A DNA stretch of 64,000 nt from positions 2,542,001-2,606,000 of the forward strand of contig JAQSEB010000033.1 of NCBI GenBank assembly GCA_030063045.1, read 5' to 3'. A program made the position numbers and the translations under genes. Below, piece after piece: positions 1 to 11,335 of the stretch (positions are counted from its first letter, which is position 1; every line of letters begins with the position of its first letter). This DNA is from Pratylenchus scribneri. Lineage: Eukaryota; Nematoda; Chromadorea; Rhabditida; Pratylenchidae. Below the pieces are notes generated by a model. It ran no database searches and was not told where the DNA came from. It saw only the letters and a list, made by a program, of their open reading frames with translations.

Positions 1-230
1 GGGCAATTGAGGGGGTATAGGGGAAGTTTCAGAACCGCCGATTGGATTCTTGGCCTATAGCTCAACGAGGCAATAACCAATCCGGGAAGGCGATATACCG
101 ATTGAAAGCCTAAAGTGTCCTCTACAAAGTGGCCTATTCAAAGTTCATGAAATTTATCTTTGAATAAGATGAGGGACGATGATGGGTATTGAGGGGGTAG
201 GGGACCGCCGATTGAGTACTTGCATCTGTT

Positions 231-532
231 TTTGGCTAATATCTCAGCGAGGCAATAATCAATTTGTGAAGGCGATAGACCATTCGAAAGCCAAAAGTGT
301 CATCAACAAAGTGGCCATTTTAAATTTTATGGGATTCATTTTTAAAAAATGCTAAATGTCTTTGAGTGCCATAAACTCGAATTTTATGATTCTGTGAGGA
401 AAAGTCGCTTATTTCAAAACGTTTTAAATTTTCAAAAAATTATTTAAGCCACTTTTTAGAGGGAATTTAGGGCTTTCAAATGGCATAATGCCTTTCTAAA
501 TTGGTTGCTTCCTTGTTGAGCTATGGCCAAAA
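231..532. repeat. Foldback element family A, copy 1
   Basis: Two arms of about 85 bp are near reverse complements. The left arm begins TTTGGCTAATATCTCAGC and the right arm ends GAGCTATGGCCAAAA. The unique centre is about 130 bp and has no coding capacity. A second, isolated left arm lies at 50-134. The size and structure fit a MITE or foldback element; no transposase is present. Confidence 0.75.
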
Positions 533-1691
533 TTAACTCAAGAACTGCTGAACTGCATCGGCAATTGAGAGGATCAAAATGGAGGGGAGAATTGGGAAGG
601 CGAGGTGCGCGGAAGATGCAAAATGAAAATGAGCCGAGCGATGAAAGAGGAAGAGGATGAAATATGGAAGAAAAGGGAAGAAGAATCTGCTGGGGGATGG
701 GAATTGGGAAGAAATGGAAATGGACAAAACAACGCCCAAGGGGGGAGGGGGGGAAGGAATGGCCGTTCCCCAACGAGTCTGGGGATGGCCATTTATGGGG
801 GGAAATCTGCGCCAATAGTAACACTGTGCTGTGTCCTTTGCCATCATCTTGGTCTGATATGACCTTCATATTCACACACAATGGCGGAGAGGACAAAGAA
901 GGATGGACGAAGAAGCGGCCGCCGTCACCGCGGGGGAAATGAAGAAGAAGATGAAAACATCGCATAATGTTCGCGACGTGATTGAATGAGGATGGAAGAG
1001 GCGAAAATGGGCGAACGACGAAGATGGCGGGCCACCGATCACTGCGGGAAAGATGAGAAGAAGATGGGGGAAGAATGGAGCAAATTATATGGAAGAATCG
1101 GAATGAAGAATGAGAAGATGAAGGGGTGAATAGGTGGGAATATTCCGCGATGGCGTTCCGCCAAAAAGGCCCTTCTCGCTCCGGCCAAGGAACTCGACAG
1201 ACCCAAAACCAAATACTACACATCGGGGGTGAATTGAATGAATGGAAGAAAAATGGGAAAAAAGGAATAAAAACAGTCGATGAATGGGGAGAAGGAAGAG
1301 AAAGTGTGCTCACACCCCGGTGAATTTATGCTCTCTTCTATTGACAGATGAAGGTGGCTGCTCTGCTGCTGATTTGATTGTTGAAATCGTGGAAATTGTT
1401 GTAAGAATATAAGGTAGAAAGTGATGTGCTCTCTTCCATCGAATGAGGATGAGAAGAGAAAGTGCTCTCTTCTTCCTATCATCTTTCCTCCTCCGGCTGG
1501 CAGCAAAAATTTATTCGCGCGCAGCTGCACGGATTGTAAGGGACTGTGAATTTTGTTGAAATTTCGCGCAAATTTACATTGATGAGGGGAGGAGGGAGGA
1601 GGCTTTAATAATATAGCATTGGAGGCAGCAAAATGTGCTGCTGCGCAAAATTTCGGTCGTATTATAAAATTTACCTTTTGAAACATTGAAT

Positions 1692-1779
1692 TGCTACTTT
1701 TCAGAGGACATTTAGGGCTTTAAAATCGATAATATCGCCTTTCTGAACTGGTTGCTTCCTTGATGAGATATGGCCAAAA
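1692..1779. repeat. Foldback family A, single right arm
   Basis: Isolated right arm of family A (TTTAGGGCTTTAAAA through GATATGGCCAAAAG). The matching left arm is missing nearby, so this is a solo or rearranged arm. Confidence 0.6.
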
Positions 1780-3689
1780 GAATAGCCTAGATACTCAATC
1801 GGCGATACCCAATCCTCATGTTTCGCACCCAAAGAAGAAGGGAGATATGGAAGGATTTCTTGGACAAAAAAATGGCCTCGTCATTAACATAGCCAAATAT
1901 CCTTCACAGCTCTTTCTACGCTTTCAGCATAATGGAATGGTTTTCCCCGTGCCTAGGTCATAAATCGCGCGCCACCCATCCAAATGGGTGGAGGGGTCAT
2001 TGTCCATTCCAAAATTCACAGCAAATCCATCCATTTCATTTCCGGGCGATTGCCCTTTCGGCGTTGCTCTTTCACCTCTATGTGACATTTGCTTTTAAAT
2101 GCCTCTTGTTGGGGGCGATGTCCACCGGCCGTCCATTTCTTTGTCCCCCCCCCCCCCCCCCCTCGCGGCAGCCGCGATCGGCCAGCCGGTCGGCGGCTGT
2201 CAGCGCCATGCAAATTTTGGCGCCAAAATTTTCTTGCATTTTGAAAATTGTTTTTAATTTTGAGTGTCCTTCCGTCGTGAAATGGAAAAACACATATTTT
2301 TGGGCAACCCAGGAAAAAGGAGGCGAAGTGGGTTTTGGTTGGCGACTGGTAGCGACATGAAATTGGGTGGAGAAGAAGGGAGAATAAAAATATTTTCATC
2401 GATAACAGTGGTAGAATTGTGAGGGAGGAAGAATGTGTGGTGGTGGTTGTTGGCCCAATGGCCACATTGCTTTGGGCCCAGCAGCAGCAGTCAATTTCGC
2501 TTTGGGGATGGGGCCAAAACGGAGAATGTGCGGAGGAAATGGTGACGAAAGAGCGGCCAGCAGTGGGGCAGAAGGGCGATGAGTTAGTTGGCCAAAAGAT
2601 GGGAGTGAGGAGGCAAAACAATTGGCCAAAGGGCGTTGGCCAAACAAATCCTCCACTGGAGGAGGCGAAGCGCCACATCCCCTCCCTCACCCCGGCGGCG
2701 GGTTGGGTCATTTTGGCCAAAGGCAACACAAAGGGTAATAAAGTGGTGTGGATTTTGGAGAGAAGCCAATTTGGCCGGACATTTTTGAAAGGGAATGTGA
2801 ATAGTGTTCGTTGGTAAAATTGGGTAAAAAAATGTGGCGTGGCCATTTTTGAAGGAAAAAGACCAAAGATTGGAAAAAATTCTAAGGAATTGAAATTGTT
2901 AAAAAAAGGGCGTGTGCGCAAAAAGATGAATGGGGAAAACGCGTCGATCGACCGATCAACCATTTTTAAACCGTAAAGACAGACTATGGGTCGTGGCTTG
3001 GAAATGGAATGTGGAAATTAACCAGTTTTTTTATTAGACATACTGCATGGAAGAATGGGCGGAATAAAGTGGTTTTTTCTTTGCCTTTTTAAGAGGAGAA
3101 GACGACGACACAAAAAAGATAAGATCTTTTTCCATTTTTGTAACAATTGTTGCCCTTTGTGCCCAACAGGCAACAGTTTGAATGGCCATGTTTAGTTAAA
3201 GGAGAGAGGGGAAGCCATTTATAGTCGCTGGAAGTTTTGTTATTTACTTGTTTGATCGGCCATAAAATCAACTTTAACTTTGTTATAATTTTATGTTCCG
3301 AATGAATCACATCATTTACCTTTTTTTTCTATCTCATTAGTCATCAATATTCCACATCTTCAAGAAAAATTGCGAATAAATTAGATTGTCAAAACATATA
3401 TTGCCTATTAAATTATATCCAATTTTTATGAGTTAAATCAAAGTTTTTTAGTTTAATTTTATAAAAATTCTCTCACAATTGAGCAAAGGGTATTTGTCTT
3501 ATATTTTAAGACTTTGGCAAAAATAAATAGCATTACATCTCATAAAAATGTTTATGTTTCTTGCTTCTCTCATATTTTAATTATCTCTAGTTCTAGTCTA
3601 AAAACAAAACTTCGAATCAAACAAAAGAACAAAACATCAATTGATTTTTAAACTTTATTCAAAAATACAGCAATATATGTTAAAAAAAA

Positions 3690-3835
3690 AACAATATGAA
3701 TATATGAGGAAAAATAATGTGAATATATGAGGAAAAACAATGTGAATATATGAGGAAAAACAATGTGAATATATGAGGAAAAACAATGTGAATATATGAG
3801 GAAAAACAATGTGAATATATGAGGAAAAACAATGA
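3690..3835. repeat. 23-bp minisatellite, six copies
   Basis: Six near-perfect tandem copies of a 23-bp unit containing AATGTGAATATATGAGG. The array ends about 25 bp beyond the stop codon of the RNF216-like gene, so it probably lies in that gene's 3' untranslated region or just after it. The first copy has ATATGAA where the later copies have GTGAA. Confidence 0.9.
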
Positions 3836-3859
3836 TTATTGGGGACAATATCAATTTGA

Positions 3860-6297
3860 TTATTCGTTGTTCTTTTCTTCCGCCTCCCGCCGAATTCTTG
3901 CGATCAGTTGGTCATCTTTCCTTCTGGGATCCTCGAAGAGCAGGCACGTCTTCTGGCACTCATTGCATTTTCCGTCGCGGTTGTTTGGGTCTCGCACATG
4001 TTGGCAGAAATGGGTGTAGTCGATCCTCTCCGCACGGCAGATGTAGCAGCTGGTCATTCCTGGAAAAAATGGAAAATTATTCCCCCAAATTTTATTGCCC
4101 CCTTTTTCCCCCAATAACTTACCGCAGCGACAAGTCATTTTGTTGCATCCTTGGTCCTTCATGAACATGAGGCCACAGCGGGAGCATTTGCGCATGACGG
4201 CCTCGTTGAGTTGTTTCTCCCTGGAAAAATAACAATGAATTTTGTAAAAGAGAAAAAGATTTTTAAAAAACTCACAGATCTCGGTCCTTTTTGCTCCGCT
4301 TCGTTTTTCGCTCCATCTCATCGCAGCTTATGCCAAAATGGTCGTCGTCCCAATCGTTCTAAATTGTTGAGAACAAATTATTGATTTCCCATTTTCCCAC
4401 AAAATAACTAACCTCACAAATCCGGCAAAATTTGGCATCGCATTGCAAACACTGGAAAACTTTGTTGATTGTTTTGTCCACATCCATTTCCATAGCGAAA
4501 TTGCACCGTTTGCATCTGAAAAAAAGAAGAGGGAAATTTTTGTGCTTTTCTAAAACCCCCAATTTTTGTGCTTACCTCTCCAAATTCGGGATATGGGCCA
4601 TCTCCACCTCTTCTTGCATGATGCGCTCGTCCAATTTCTTGCAGATGTCCCGGCTCAAAAACGAACGGATTCCAGCTGAAAATTAGGGGAAAAATATTAT
4701 TCAAAAATTTAAGACAAAAATGACTCACTGTATAGGATTGGATTTTTGCAATTGGCCATCATGCAGCGGAGTCCAACATTGCCCTCGGCCAGCGGTTGTT
4801 GCTCGGTTGCGGCTTGTGCGTGCCCACGGATGCAGTCTCGGCAGAATGGATGGGTTGACGGGTCGGCTGTGTCTGAAAAATATCACAAAATTACTATTTA
4901 ATTTTATTCCCACCCAAAATCCTTTGCTTACCTTCATCGCTCACGCTCACATCGCTCATTGACCATTCATCGTGTTGATCATCGCGTTCACTCGTTCCTG
5001 TGCTGTTGACATCCTCATCTGCTGCTGCGATGGCGTTGCTTGGTCCTGGTTTGTCCTCATCTGCTGCTGCTGCGATGGCGTTGCTTGGTCCTGGTTTGTC
5101 CTCATCTGCTGCTGCTGCGATGGCGTTGCTTGGTCCCGGCTCGGTTGTTGGTGCCGTGCAGTATGTGATGCGCCTCAATGGGACCTTCTCGGCGCAGACA
5201 AGGCATTCGATCTTTTCCTCCGGTGCCGTTCTTGTCCTCTCCCATCGAATCTGTCTGTAATTCTGAAAATTAAGGGTAAATTACTATTTATTTTGAAAAA
5301 TATTTTAATTAAAAAAACATACCCTAACGAGCCGCATCTGGTCCGTGAGCAACGCCGCATACGGTCCTTGTTGGTATCTGCGCATCATCCTTGAATATCG
5401 CCGGAATTCGAGCTCGACACGTTCCGGCACACGGAGCCGGTTGTTGCGCCTTCTTGTGATCTGCAGCGGGGTGCCAAATTTGAGCCAGAAGTTTTGACTT
5501 AGGGTTGGAAGCACTGAAAATTTCAAAATTGAATTTGTAAAACAAAATAAAAGTTTAAAAACATACATTTCTGCAATTTGTTGGCCAAGTTGTTCTCGGC
5601 AAGGAAGCAGGCGATCGAGGCTGGTAACAGAGCATTATTGAACTGAATGAGCATGTTGTCGATGAAGTTCATTCGCACCCCCAAGAATTGATTGGTCTAA
5701 AAATTTTCAAATTTATTTTAATAAAGCAAGAGAGAAATGGACTCACCAATAAATCCCGTTTGCTCCTGTCCAAGGCAATTCCAACATTCTTCGGCTGCCG
5801 TTGAAGCTCCATTTTGACCTTGAATTTGAGCACGGCCAATAATTTGTCGATCAATAAGTCGCCTGGTTCATCACTGTCGCTTAAGCAAGGATCACTGAAA
5901 AAGAGAGAGGGTATATGGTTTAAAAAATTGATACCAAATTTCTAACCTGTCTGCCTGGCTATCCACATCATCTTCCTGTTGCTGGTTGGGTTTGCGCTTC
6001 TTTGGTATTTGTGCCCGCCGGTCAATTATGAGTGCCACCAGTCCTAAAATAAACGAATTTTAATATGTTTTTTCGACCCAATTCTTTTACCTTCAGTTGT
6101 CATCTGCCGCCCAAATTGTTGGATGAAGTCGGTCAAGTCCAGGTCCGGAAACATTTCGATCTGAAAAAACACAAAATGAGGCCACTAAAACAAATTTAAA
6201 AACTCCTTACCACAATTCTCTGCGCTCTTTCGTCCAGTGGTGCGTTGGCTCTGGCAATTGATGAAGATGGTCCCTGCGCTTGTTCCATATTCTGCAT
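3860..6297 (-). CDS. RBR-type E3 ubiquitin ligase, RNF216/TRIAD3-like
   Basis: Predicted RING-between-RING ligase of 593 aa. Exons (5' to 3'): 6211-6297, 6091-6160, 5947-6043, 5747-5894, 5567-5696, 5323-5513, 4932-5262, 4729-4872, 4576-4675, 4413-4515, 4276-4358, 4123-4220, 3860-4059; all phases close. RING1 begins near residue 261 (CLVC) and ends with HPFCRDC (359-365). An IBR domain follows (RCKRC at 433-437, CLQC, CRIC). RING2 has CSRCG (507-511), then GCNKMTCRC (519-527), where Cys520 sits at the family's catalytic cysteine. The C-terminal part (TSCYICR, HFCQH, KCNEC, a charged helix) matches RNF216, not parkin or ariadne. RING1 is interrupted by about 80 residues carrying three copies of PGPSNAIAAAADEDK. 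The start at 6297 is the first ATG downstream of the TATA box; an ATG at 6405 lies too close to it. In this family ubiquitin passes through the RING2 cysteine from a UBE2L3-type E2, and such an E2 is the divergent neighbour. Confidence 0.93.
5012..5145 (-). repeat. 45-bp in-frame coding repeat within RING1
   Basis: Three tandem 45-bp units inside exon 7 of the RNF216-like gene. Each encodes about 15 residues (PGPSNAIAAAADEDK-like). The units are almost identical at DNA level, which suggests recent amplification or homogenisation. They lie between zinc-ligand candidates Cys276 and His359 of RING1. Confidence 0.9.
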
Positions 6298-6644
6298 TGT
6301 GCTGTGTAGTCGTCCTTGATTGTTGGTTTGTCTTCTTGGCGTTGAATTGTTGATGGAAGGAAGGTTGATTGATTGTTGGTGAATGAATTTGTTGGTGAAA
6401 AACAAGCGCCTTTTATACTTGATTTTACTACAGTGTTGAAGTTAGAAAAATCAATAAATCAATTGATCAAATACGGTATACAAAATTTTGTAAATGTACT
6501 ATAGCTCAAATCAATATATCAGCTTTTCTTCTATTCATTCAACTATAAAAGCGGCCGCTTTTCCGAATCAAATCATCATCAAACTCAAACACGGCACAAG
6601 CAACAATAATCAACCTACCAGAACTCAAGGCCTCTGCACAAATC
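6298..6644. promoter_or_regulatory. Bidirectional promoter, RBR ligase / E2 pair
   Basis: The 347 bp between the two start codons. On the minus strand a TATA box (TATAAAAGGCGC, core at 6410-6417) precedes the ligase; on the plus strand TATAAAAGCGGCC (core 6544-6551) precedes the E2. The two boxes share the extended form TATAAAAG followed by a GC-rich stretch and point outward, about 126 bp apart. Start sites would be expected 25-30 bp beyond each box. Shared regulation is inference. Confidence 0.7.
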
Positions 6645-7281
6645 ATGTCGGCAACCACAACTTTACGTCGTTTGCAAAAGGTCGGTTTTAAAATATGAAT
6701 TAACTTTCAAAAATCTAATATCCCCATCATTTTCAGGAGCTCGCAGAAATGAAGAACCACAGTTCGGGCGTAATCAGTGTGCACAAGGTGAATGAGTACA
6801 ACCTGCTCCATTGGGAATTGAAGATCACTCCGGTATGTTTTAAAACCAAGATTCTAATCAGTAAAATAATTTTCGTTCAATTTCAGGAAAATGAACCATA
6901 CAACAAAGGCGCATTCAGGATCAATGTCGACTTCCCAACGGATTATCCATTCAAACCGCCATCGATCACATTCGTCACAAAAATCTACCATCCAAATGTC
7001 GACGAAAGCGGAAAAATTTGCCTTGGGATCATCAGAACTGAGAACTGGAAACCGGCAACGCGCATTGAGCATGGTGAGTGAATTTTTGAAATTTTGTTAT
7101 TTATTTATCCCAACAAATTTTTTCAGTGATGACTGCACTGGTCCAGCTAATCGCCCAACCTGAAATTGAACATCCACTGCGTGCAGACTTGGCCGAGGAA
7201 TACCAGAAGGACCGCAACAAGTTCGTGAAGAATGCTGAAGAATTCACCCTGAAGCACGCCGCCGCGGAGAAACGCAACTGA
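6645..7281 (+). CDS. Ubiquitin-conjugating enzyme E2, UBE2L3/UbcH7-type
   Basis: Predicted 157-aa E2. Exons: 6645-6680, 6737-6832, 6887-7073, 7127-7281; phases close. The UBC fold is complete: [33 protein letters not shown], active-site KICLG (Cys89), ENWKPAT, and a C-terminal [15 protein letters not shown] that is typical of UBE2L3. Length is close to human UBE2L3 (154 aa). The E2 transfers ubiquitin to cysteines of HECT and RBR ligases and not directly to lysine. The His in EHPLR, one of two residues linked to that specificity, is kept; the Pro after the active-site Cys-Leu is replaced by Gly91. It is divergent from an RBR ligase gene with a shared promoter. AATAAA signals follow at about 7430 and 7476. 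Confidence 0.95.
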
Positions 7282-8106
7282 TGGATGCAATCAATAACAA
7301 GAGAAGATAAGAAGAAATACTAGAATTGATTCCCACATCTCCACATTCATTCATACATTCATATGTTTTTCCCATACTACTATTGTCTCCTCTCCTAATA
7401 TCATCACACAATAATATTGTTGTATTGTAATAAATTTGCCTATTCAATTGTCATTGATATTTCTTTGTATTGTAGAATAAAGATTTAAAATTGATTTTAT
7501 GTTTATGTTGTTGTTTATTGTTTGGTCGGGGTTCCTTCAGTGAAGAGTTTTTGGTATTATTGGAAGAATTTGACCCATAATTTTCTTATGCTTATTAGAC
7601 CGCTCTTTTGGATGAGTTTTGAAATGTTTGCTCCCGGTTGTGTTGCCAGCTCTTGCCACTGGTTTTGTTTGGTTATATATCGATTATGATCCCAGCTTCG
7701 GAAAAAATATTTTCGAAAAATATTAGGTGTTTTTGAAAAAAATGAACTAAAAATCTGAGATTTATTTCATCTTTTTCATGACATGTTGATTGATGAGTGA
7801 TGATGATGACGTAGACGTAAACAAAATAGAATAGATTGAGTGTCCGTTGTCCCATTTATTTCATCAATTAATAATCAAATTAGCTTGATTAAAAAACTGA
7901 TAAAAAACGAAAAGAAGACAAGTTTCTAGTAAAATCCATCGAAAAAATTCTTATTAATCCATTAAAATAAAATTTATTTATTGCAAATCAAGAAAAACCG
8001 CGTATTTTTCGAACTTTTATTCGAATTAAACAAAATTCTAAAATATTTACAGCCAAAAATCCACATTCATTCATCTGCTGATTATTATTAAAATCTCTGT
8101 CTATAA
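7282..8106. other. Intergenic, UBE2L3-like to RBM42
   Basis: The first part is the 3' region of the E2 gene, with two AATAAA-like signals (near 7430 and 7476). The rest is AT-rich, with no open frame showing coding character and no repeat that I recognise from elsewhere in the window. Confidence 0.6.
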
Positions 8107-10544
8107 ATGGCTTCATTGGACGAGCAATTGGCATTGTAAGTTTCATTCAATTATTCATAAATTATATTCTCAAATTCAGATTCGAGAAGGAAGTTTTGTC
8201 GGCTGTTGCTTCTGCTGGAACAAAACAAGAAGTGAAGGCGGAAGATCGGCCAATCCAGGAGAATGAGGTTGGCGGTTCCACCTCATCTACGGCTCCAACT
8301 TTGACCAAATTTGTTCCACATCAGGTTTTTAATGAAAATTTTGTAACAAAGTATTTTGTAAATTCACCAGCTTCAACAAAAACCTCATCCGGTTCAAACT
8401 AACCGTTATCCACCGGCAACAGCTGCTGCACCCAGTTCGGTGATCGAATCCGGCCCAACATTGTATGCGCCGCCTACAAATGAAAAAACATCCAGCAAAA
8501 GTGCTGCGAAGGAAAAATCCGAGCCACCCGGTCCATCCGGTTCCATCCTCAGTCAAATGCATCAACAACAATTCAAAACATTGGTTAGTTCTATAAACTA
8601 ATAAGAAAGAATTGTAGAGTTAAAAATCAAGCAAATATATTATTAATCTATTTTATATTTTGGTGTATTTAAAATTGGAAAGATTATAGTGGTTCAATGG
8701 TTTTTCATAGATCCCCCCCCCCCACCCAAACCCTATATGTTCAATGGATAAATCATCAAGAAGACGCATTGGCATTGATTGATATATAATTTGTCATGGT
8801 TTGTTCAAAAATTAAGAGTATTAAACCGTTTAAACCATCTTATGGTTTTTTGGTTCAAAATCAAAACTAATAAAAAATTGGCTAAACCTAAGCCAAAAGG
8901 CCAAAACATAATCAAATGATGCATCTCGAAGAGATCTCATATCAAATGAATATGATTTGGGGGTGGAGGTTTAGGATAAAATACTGAATCAAAAACCATA
9001 ATAATCTTTTCGCCATTTTAATTATTTTCCTTAATTATTTTTCGAGACTCCCCCCCCCCCCTTTTAATCAACTATTTAAACATTTGATTCAAAATGGTCA
9101 ATTTTAGGCACTTCCTTCCGATGTGGAATTGTTGATGGCCAAAAAGCAGGCGACAAAGGCCTACGAGAACAGCTATTTGGGTGCAGTCCTCCGGGGAGAG
9201 AAGAAAATGAAACGATTTGTGCGCAGCTGCGGTGGACAGGTTCCTTCATCATTTTAAAGATTTTATTAGCAAAATAAAAAAATGAATAAATAAATGGACT
9301 TCATGGATAGGTTTATTAATTCCATAACTAATTTGATTTAAAATTCCAACTTTACTTATATACGGATGTTAAATATTCATTGGGAGAGGAATAATTCAGA
9401 CCTAAAAGTGCTTTAATTTCCATCAAAAATTGCAAAAAAATAAAGCCTCCAAAATTTGATGTTTCAAATAATTTTGATTAAAATGAACCAAAAATAATTT
9501 AATTTTTAATTTTTTTCAGACTTGGGAGGACGCTTCAATGGCCGAATGGGACCCGAATGATTTTCGAATATTCTGCGGTGATTTGGGCAACGAAGTTTCG
9601 GATGAGCTGTTGGCCAAGGCATTCCGCAAATTTCCCAGCTTCCAAAAGGCCAAAGTTGTGCGGGACAGTCGCACAAACAAATCCAAGGGATACGGCTTCG
9701 TCTCATTTCGTAACCAAGAGGTGGCTTTTACTTTATTATTAAAATAAAAAATTGAGTTATTTTTCTTTTAGAAAATGTTTCCAAAATATGTTTCATTTTA
9801 TTTCTATTTTTTGGACTCTCCTAAATTTTTATTTCTCTGCTCCCCTTTATTTTAATTGCCAAAAATAATATTTTCTAAAAAATTATTTAATTTATCTGTT
9901 AATTTTTGGATATTTTTGGTATTTTTAATTCGGTAATTTTTTTCCAAAAATATGATAAATTATTATTTTATTAAAATTCCTTTTTTTTTTTGTTTTTAGA
10001 ATATCCAAATTTGCAAAATGATCAATATAAATAATAAATATTAAATATAATTCATCAGTTGCCAAAAATACATTTAAATAGGCTAAAAGGGGGCTACAGC
10101 AAATATCCGTAGAATGCAGGAAAATTTTTTATAGAGAAATTTCTCAGCAGGAGTATTCTTACCTAATTAAGGGAATTTAGTTTAAAATTTTTTTAATATT
10201 TGCCTCTCCCGGGATTCGAACCCTAATCCCCCAAGAATAAATCGACCATTATAACCCACTACACCACAAGAGCTAGTAAATTTCATTTTAAAATGAAAAT
10301 ACAAAAAACAAAAAATTGATTAAAACGAATATTTATTATTAATTTATATTTATTTTTATTAATTTTAATTTATTCTAATAATTTCTTTTTCCCAAAAAAG
10401 GACTTCATCCGTGCAATGAAGGAAATGGATGGGAAATATGTTGGCAATCGCCCGATTAAATTGCGCAAAAGCAACTGGAAGGATCGAAATGCGGATGTGG
10501 TCAAGAAGAAGAACAAAGAGAAGAAGAAGCTGGGATTGGTCTAA
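8107..10544 (+). CDS. rbm-42: RNA-binding protein RBM42 orthologue
   Basis: Predicted 287-aa RRM protein. Exons: 8107-8135, 8180-8324, 8371-8583, 9108-9239, 9520-9720, 10401-10544; phases close. The first half is low-complexity (Pro/Ser/Thr). Residues from about 160 contain the RBM42-specific lead-in TWEDASMAEWDPNDFRIFCG, then RNP2 (FRIFCGDLG) and RNP1 (KGYGFVSF), and a basic tail ending NKEKKKLGLV that closely matches the end of vertebrate RBM42. RBM42 is a nuclear RNA-binding protein linked to hnRNP K and splicing. The protein is shorter than human RBM42 because the proline-rich N-terminal part is small. Two introns are large: 8584-9107 holds a dispersed repeat and C-runs, and 9721-10400 holds a tRNA-like sequence. 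Confidence 0.95.
8690..9050 (+). repeat. Intronic dispersed repeat, copy in RBM42 intron 3
   Basis: Shares a recognisable stretch with 44030-44290 in an intron of the helicase gene. Both have a GGTTT(A)AACC-rich part with TTAAACCGTTTAAACC / AATGGTTTAAACCC, TTGGTTCAAAA, a CATAATC or ATATAATC segment and GAGATCTCAT / GAGATCTTAT, in the same order. Two C runs (near 8709 and 9051) bracket it. No coding capacity. Confidence 0.6.
10201..10274 (-). pseudogene. tRNA-like sequence (tRNA pseudogene or SINE head)
   Basis: On the minus strand it reads with a box A-like TGGTGTAGTGGGTTAT (as in Val-type tRNAs), a box B GGTTCGAATCC, and ends that can pair with one bulge. The T stem is imperfect and the anticodon stem is poor, so it is probably not functional. 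It lies antisense inside RBM42 intron 5. Confidence 0.5.
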
Positions 10545-10667
10545 ATTAAAATGGATGATACATTTTGGACGAACATAAATATTTCACATTTTGATGATGG
10601 ACCAATTCAAATTTATTTTATATATAAATTGTGTCGTGGATTTTTTATATAAAATTTACTAAAAAAA

Positions 10668-11160
10668 TATATTAAAATTTATGCATTTGATAATTGAAAT
10701 TGGGGTGAAGTGAATTGATGTCGATTTTAGAATGGAAAATTTTGATCACCGAACAATCAAGTTGGACCGTTTTGAAAAAATGGTGCTTATCGGTCTCCTC
10801 CCACTCGCTTTCCCAAATTAGGAATTCTAATGAGGCCTAAAATAATATTTTCCAGCAATTTTACAAATTTATATGGGAAAATCAGATACAATTTCAAAAA
10901 AATACGAATCTATTAATCAACCAATAAATACCGGAATATTTTTTATAAATGTTTTTGGGAAAGGTTACACGTAAGTGACATTGCTGCTTTTTGCCTCCTC
11001 TTTTCAATGTATTCCAACAAACAAATCTGCTCCCCTTGGATTTATTTTAAAGGTGGAGCCTATTGTCGTTTTATTCCATCACTTTATTATTGAGAATTTC
11101 GCCACAATCCACCGACATTTCCTCAATTCCATCTCTCATTCCTTCGTTGGCTTTAATCAA
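10668..11160 (-). pseudogene. Decayed tandem copy of a neighbouring terminal exon
   Basis: This segment repeats, in the same order, the sequence at about 11165-11530, which includes the last exon of the adjacent minus-strand gene. Shared landmarks are TTTTTGCCTCCTC-TTTCAATGTATTC, TTTATTCC, TTTCGCCACAATCCACCG and CATTCGTTGG-like blocks, plus an outer GAGCACCG/GATCACCG block. The copy has lost the reading frame through indels and stops, although the end still resembles RRQKxAAM. It therefore looks like a 3'-end tandem duplication that became a pseudo-exon. Confidence 0.7.
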
Positions 11161-11335
11161 AAATTAATCAAAAAATTAAAATTTATGCATTGAAAAATGG
11201 AAATTCGCAAATAATGGACATTTGAGAAAATGCGAGGAATTTTGAGCACCGTTCGATCAAATTGGACTGTATCTATATGTAAAACATTTTGGATTGGAAA
11301 TGGACGAAAAACAATATAAAATGGTTCGGAATTGA

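Larger units (their letters stand above)
1..3640. other. Gene-poor, repeat-bearing left end
   Basis: No gene is supported here. The stretch holds foldback-element arms (50-134, 231-532, 1692-1779), a strongly purine-rich plus strand from about 600 to 1500 (GAAGATGAAGAAG-like), and a 16-base C run near 2147-2162. Long open frames on the minus strand across the purine-rich part are a by-product of that composition: they lack domains, splice structure and polar sequence. The left foldback arm and its flank (2-46) are partly duplicated at 184-216, which suggests a local tandem duplication. Confidence 0.6.

Noticed and set aside
456..1313. Long minus-strand open frame (285 codons)
   Set aside because: It covers a purine-rich strand, so the opposite strand lacks stops by composition. 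The product is Phe/Pro/Ser/His-rich with no domain, and its end lies in a foldback arm.
2016..2963. Long minus-strand open frame (315 codons)
   Set aside because: Same composition effect; a run of C translates as polyglycine, with no family match or introns.
6403..6405. Upstream in-frame ATG of the RBR ligase
   Set aside because: It lies only about five bases from the TATA box, upstream of the expected transcription start; the ATG at 6297 is used instead.
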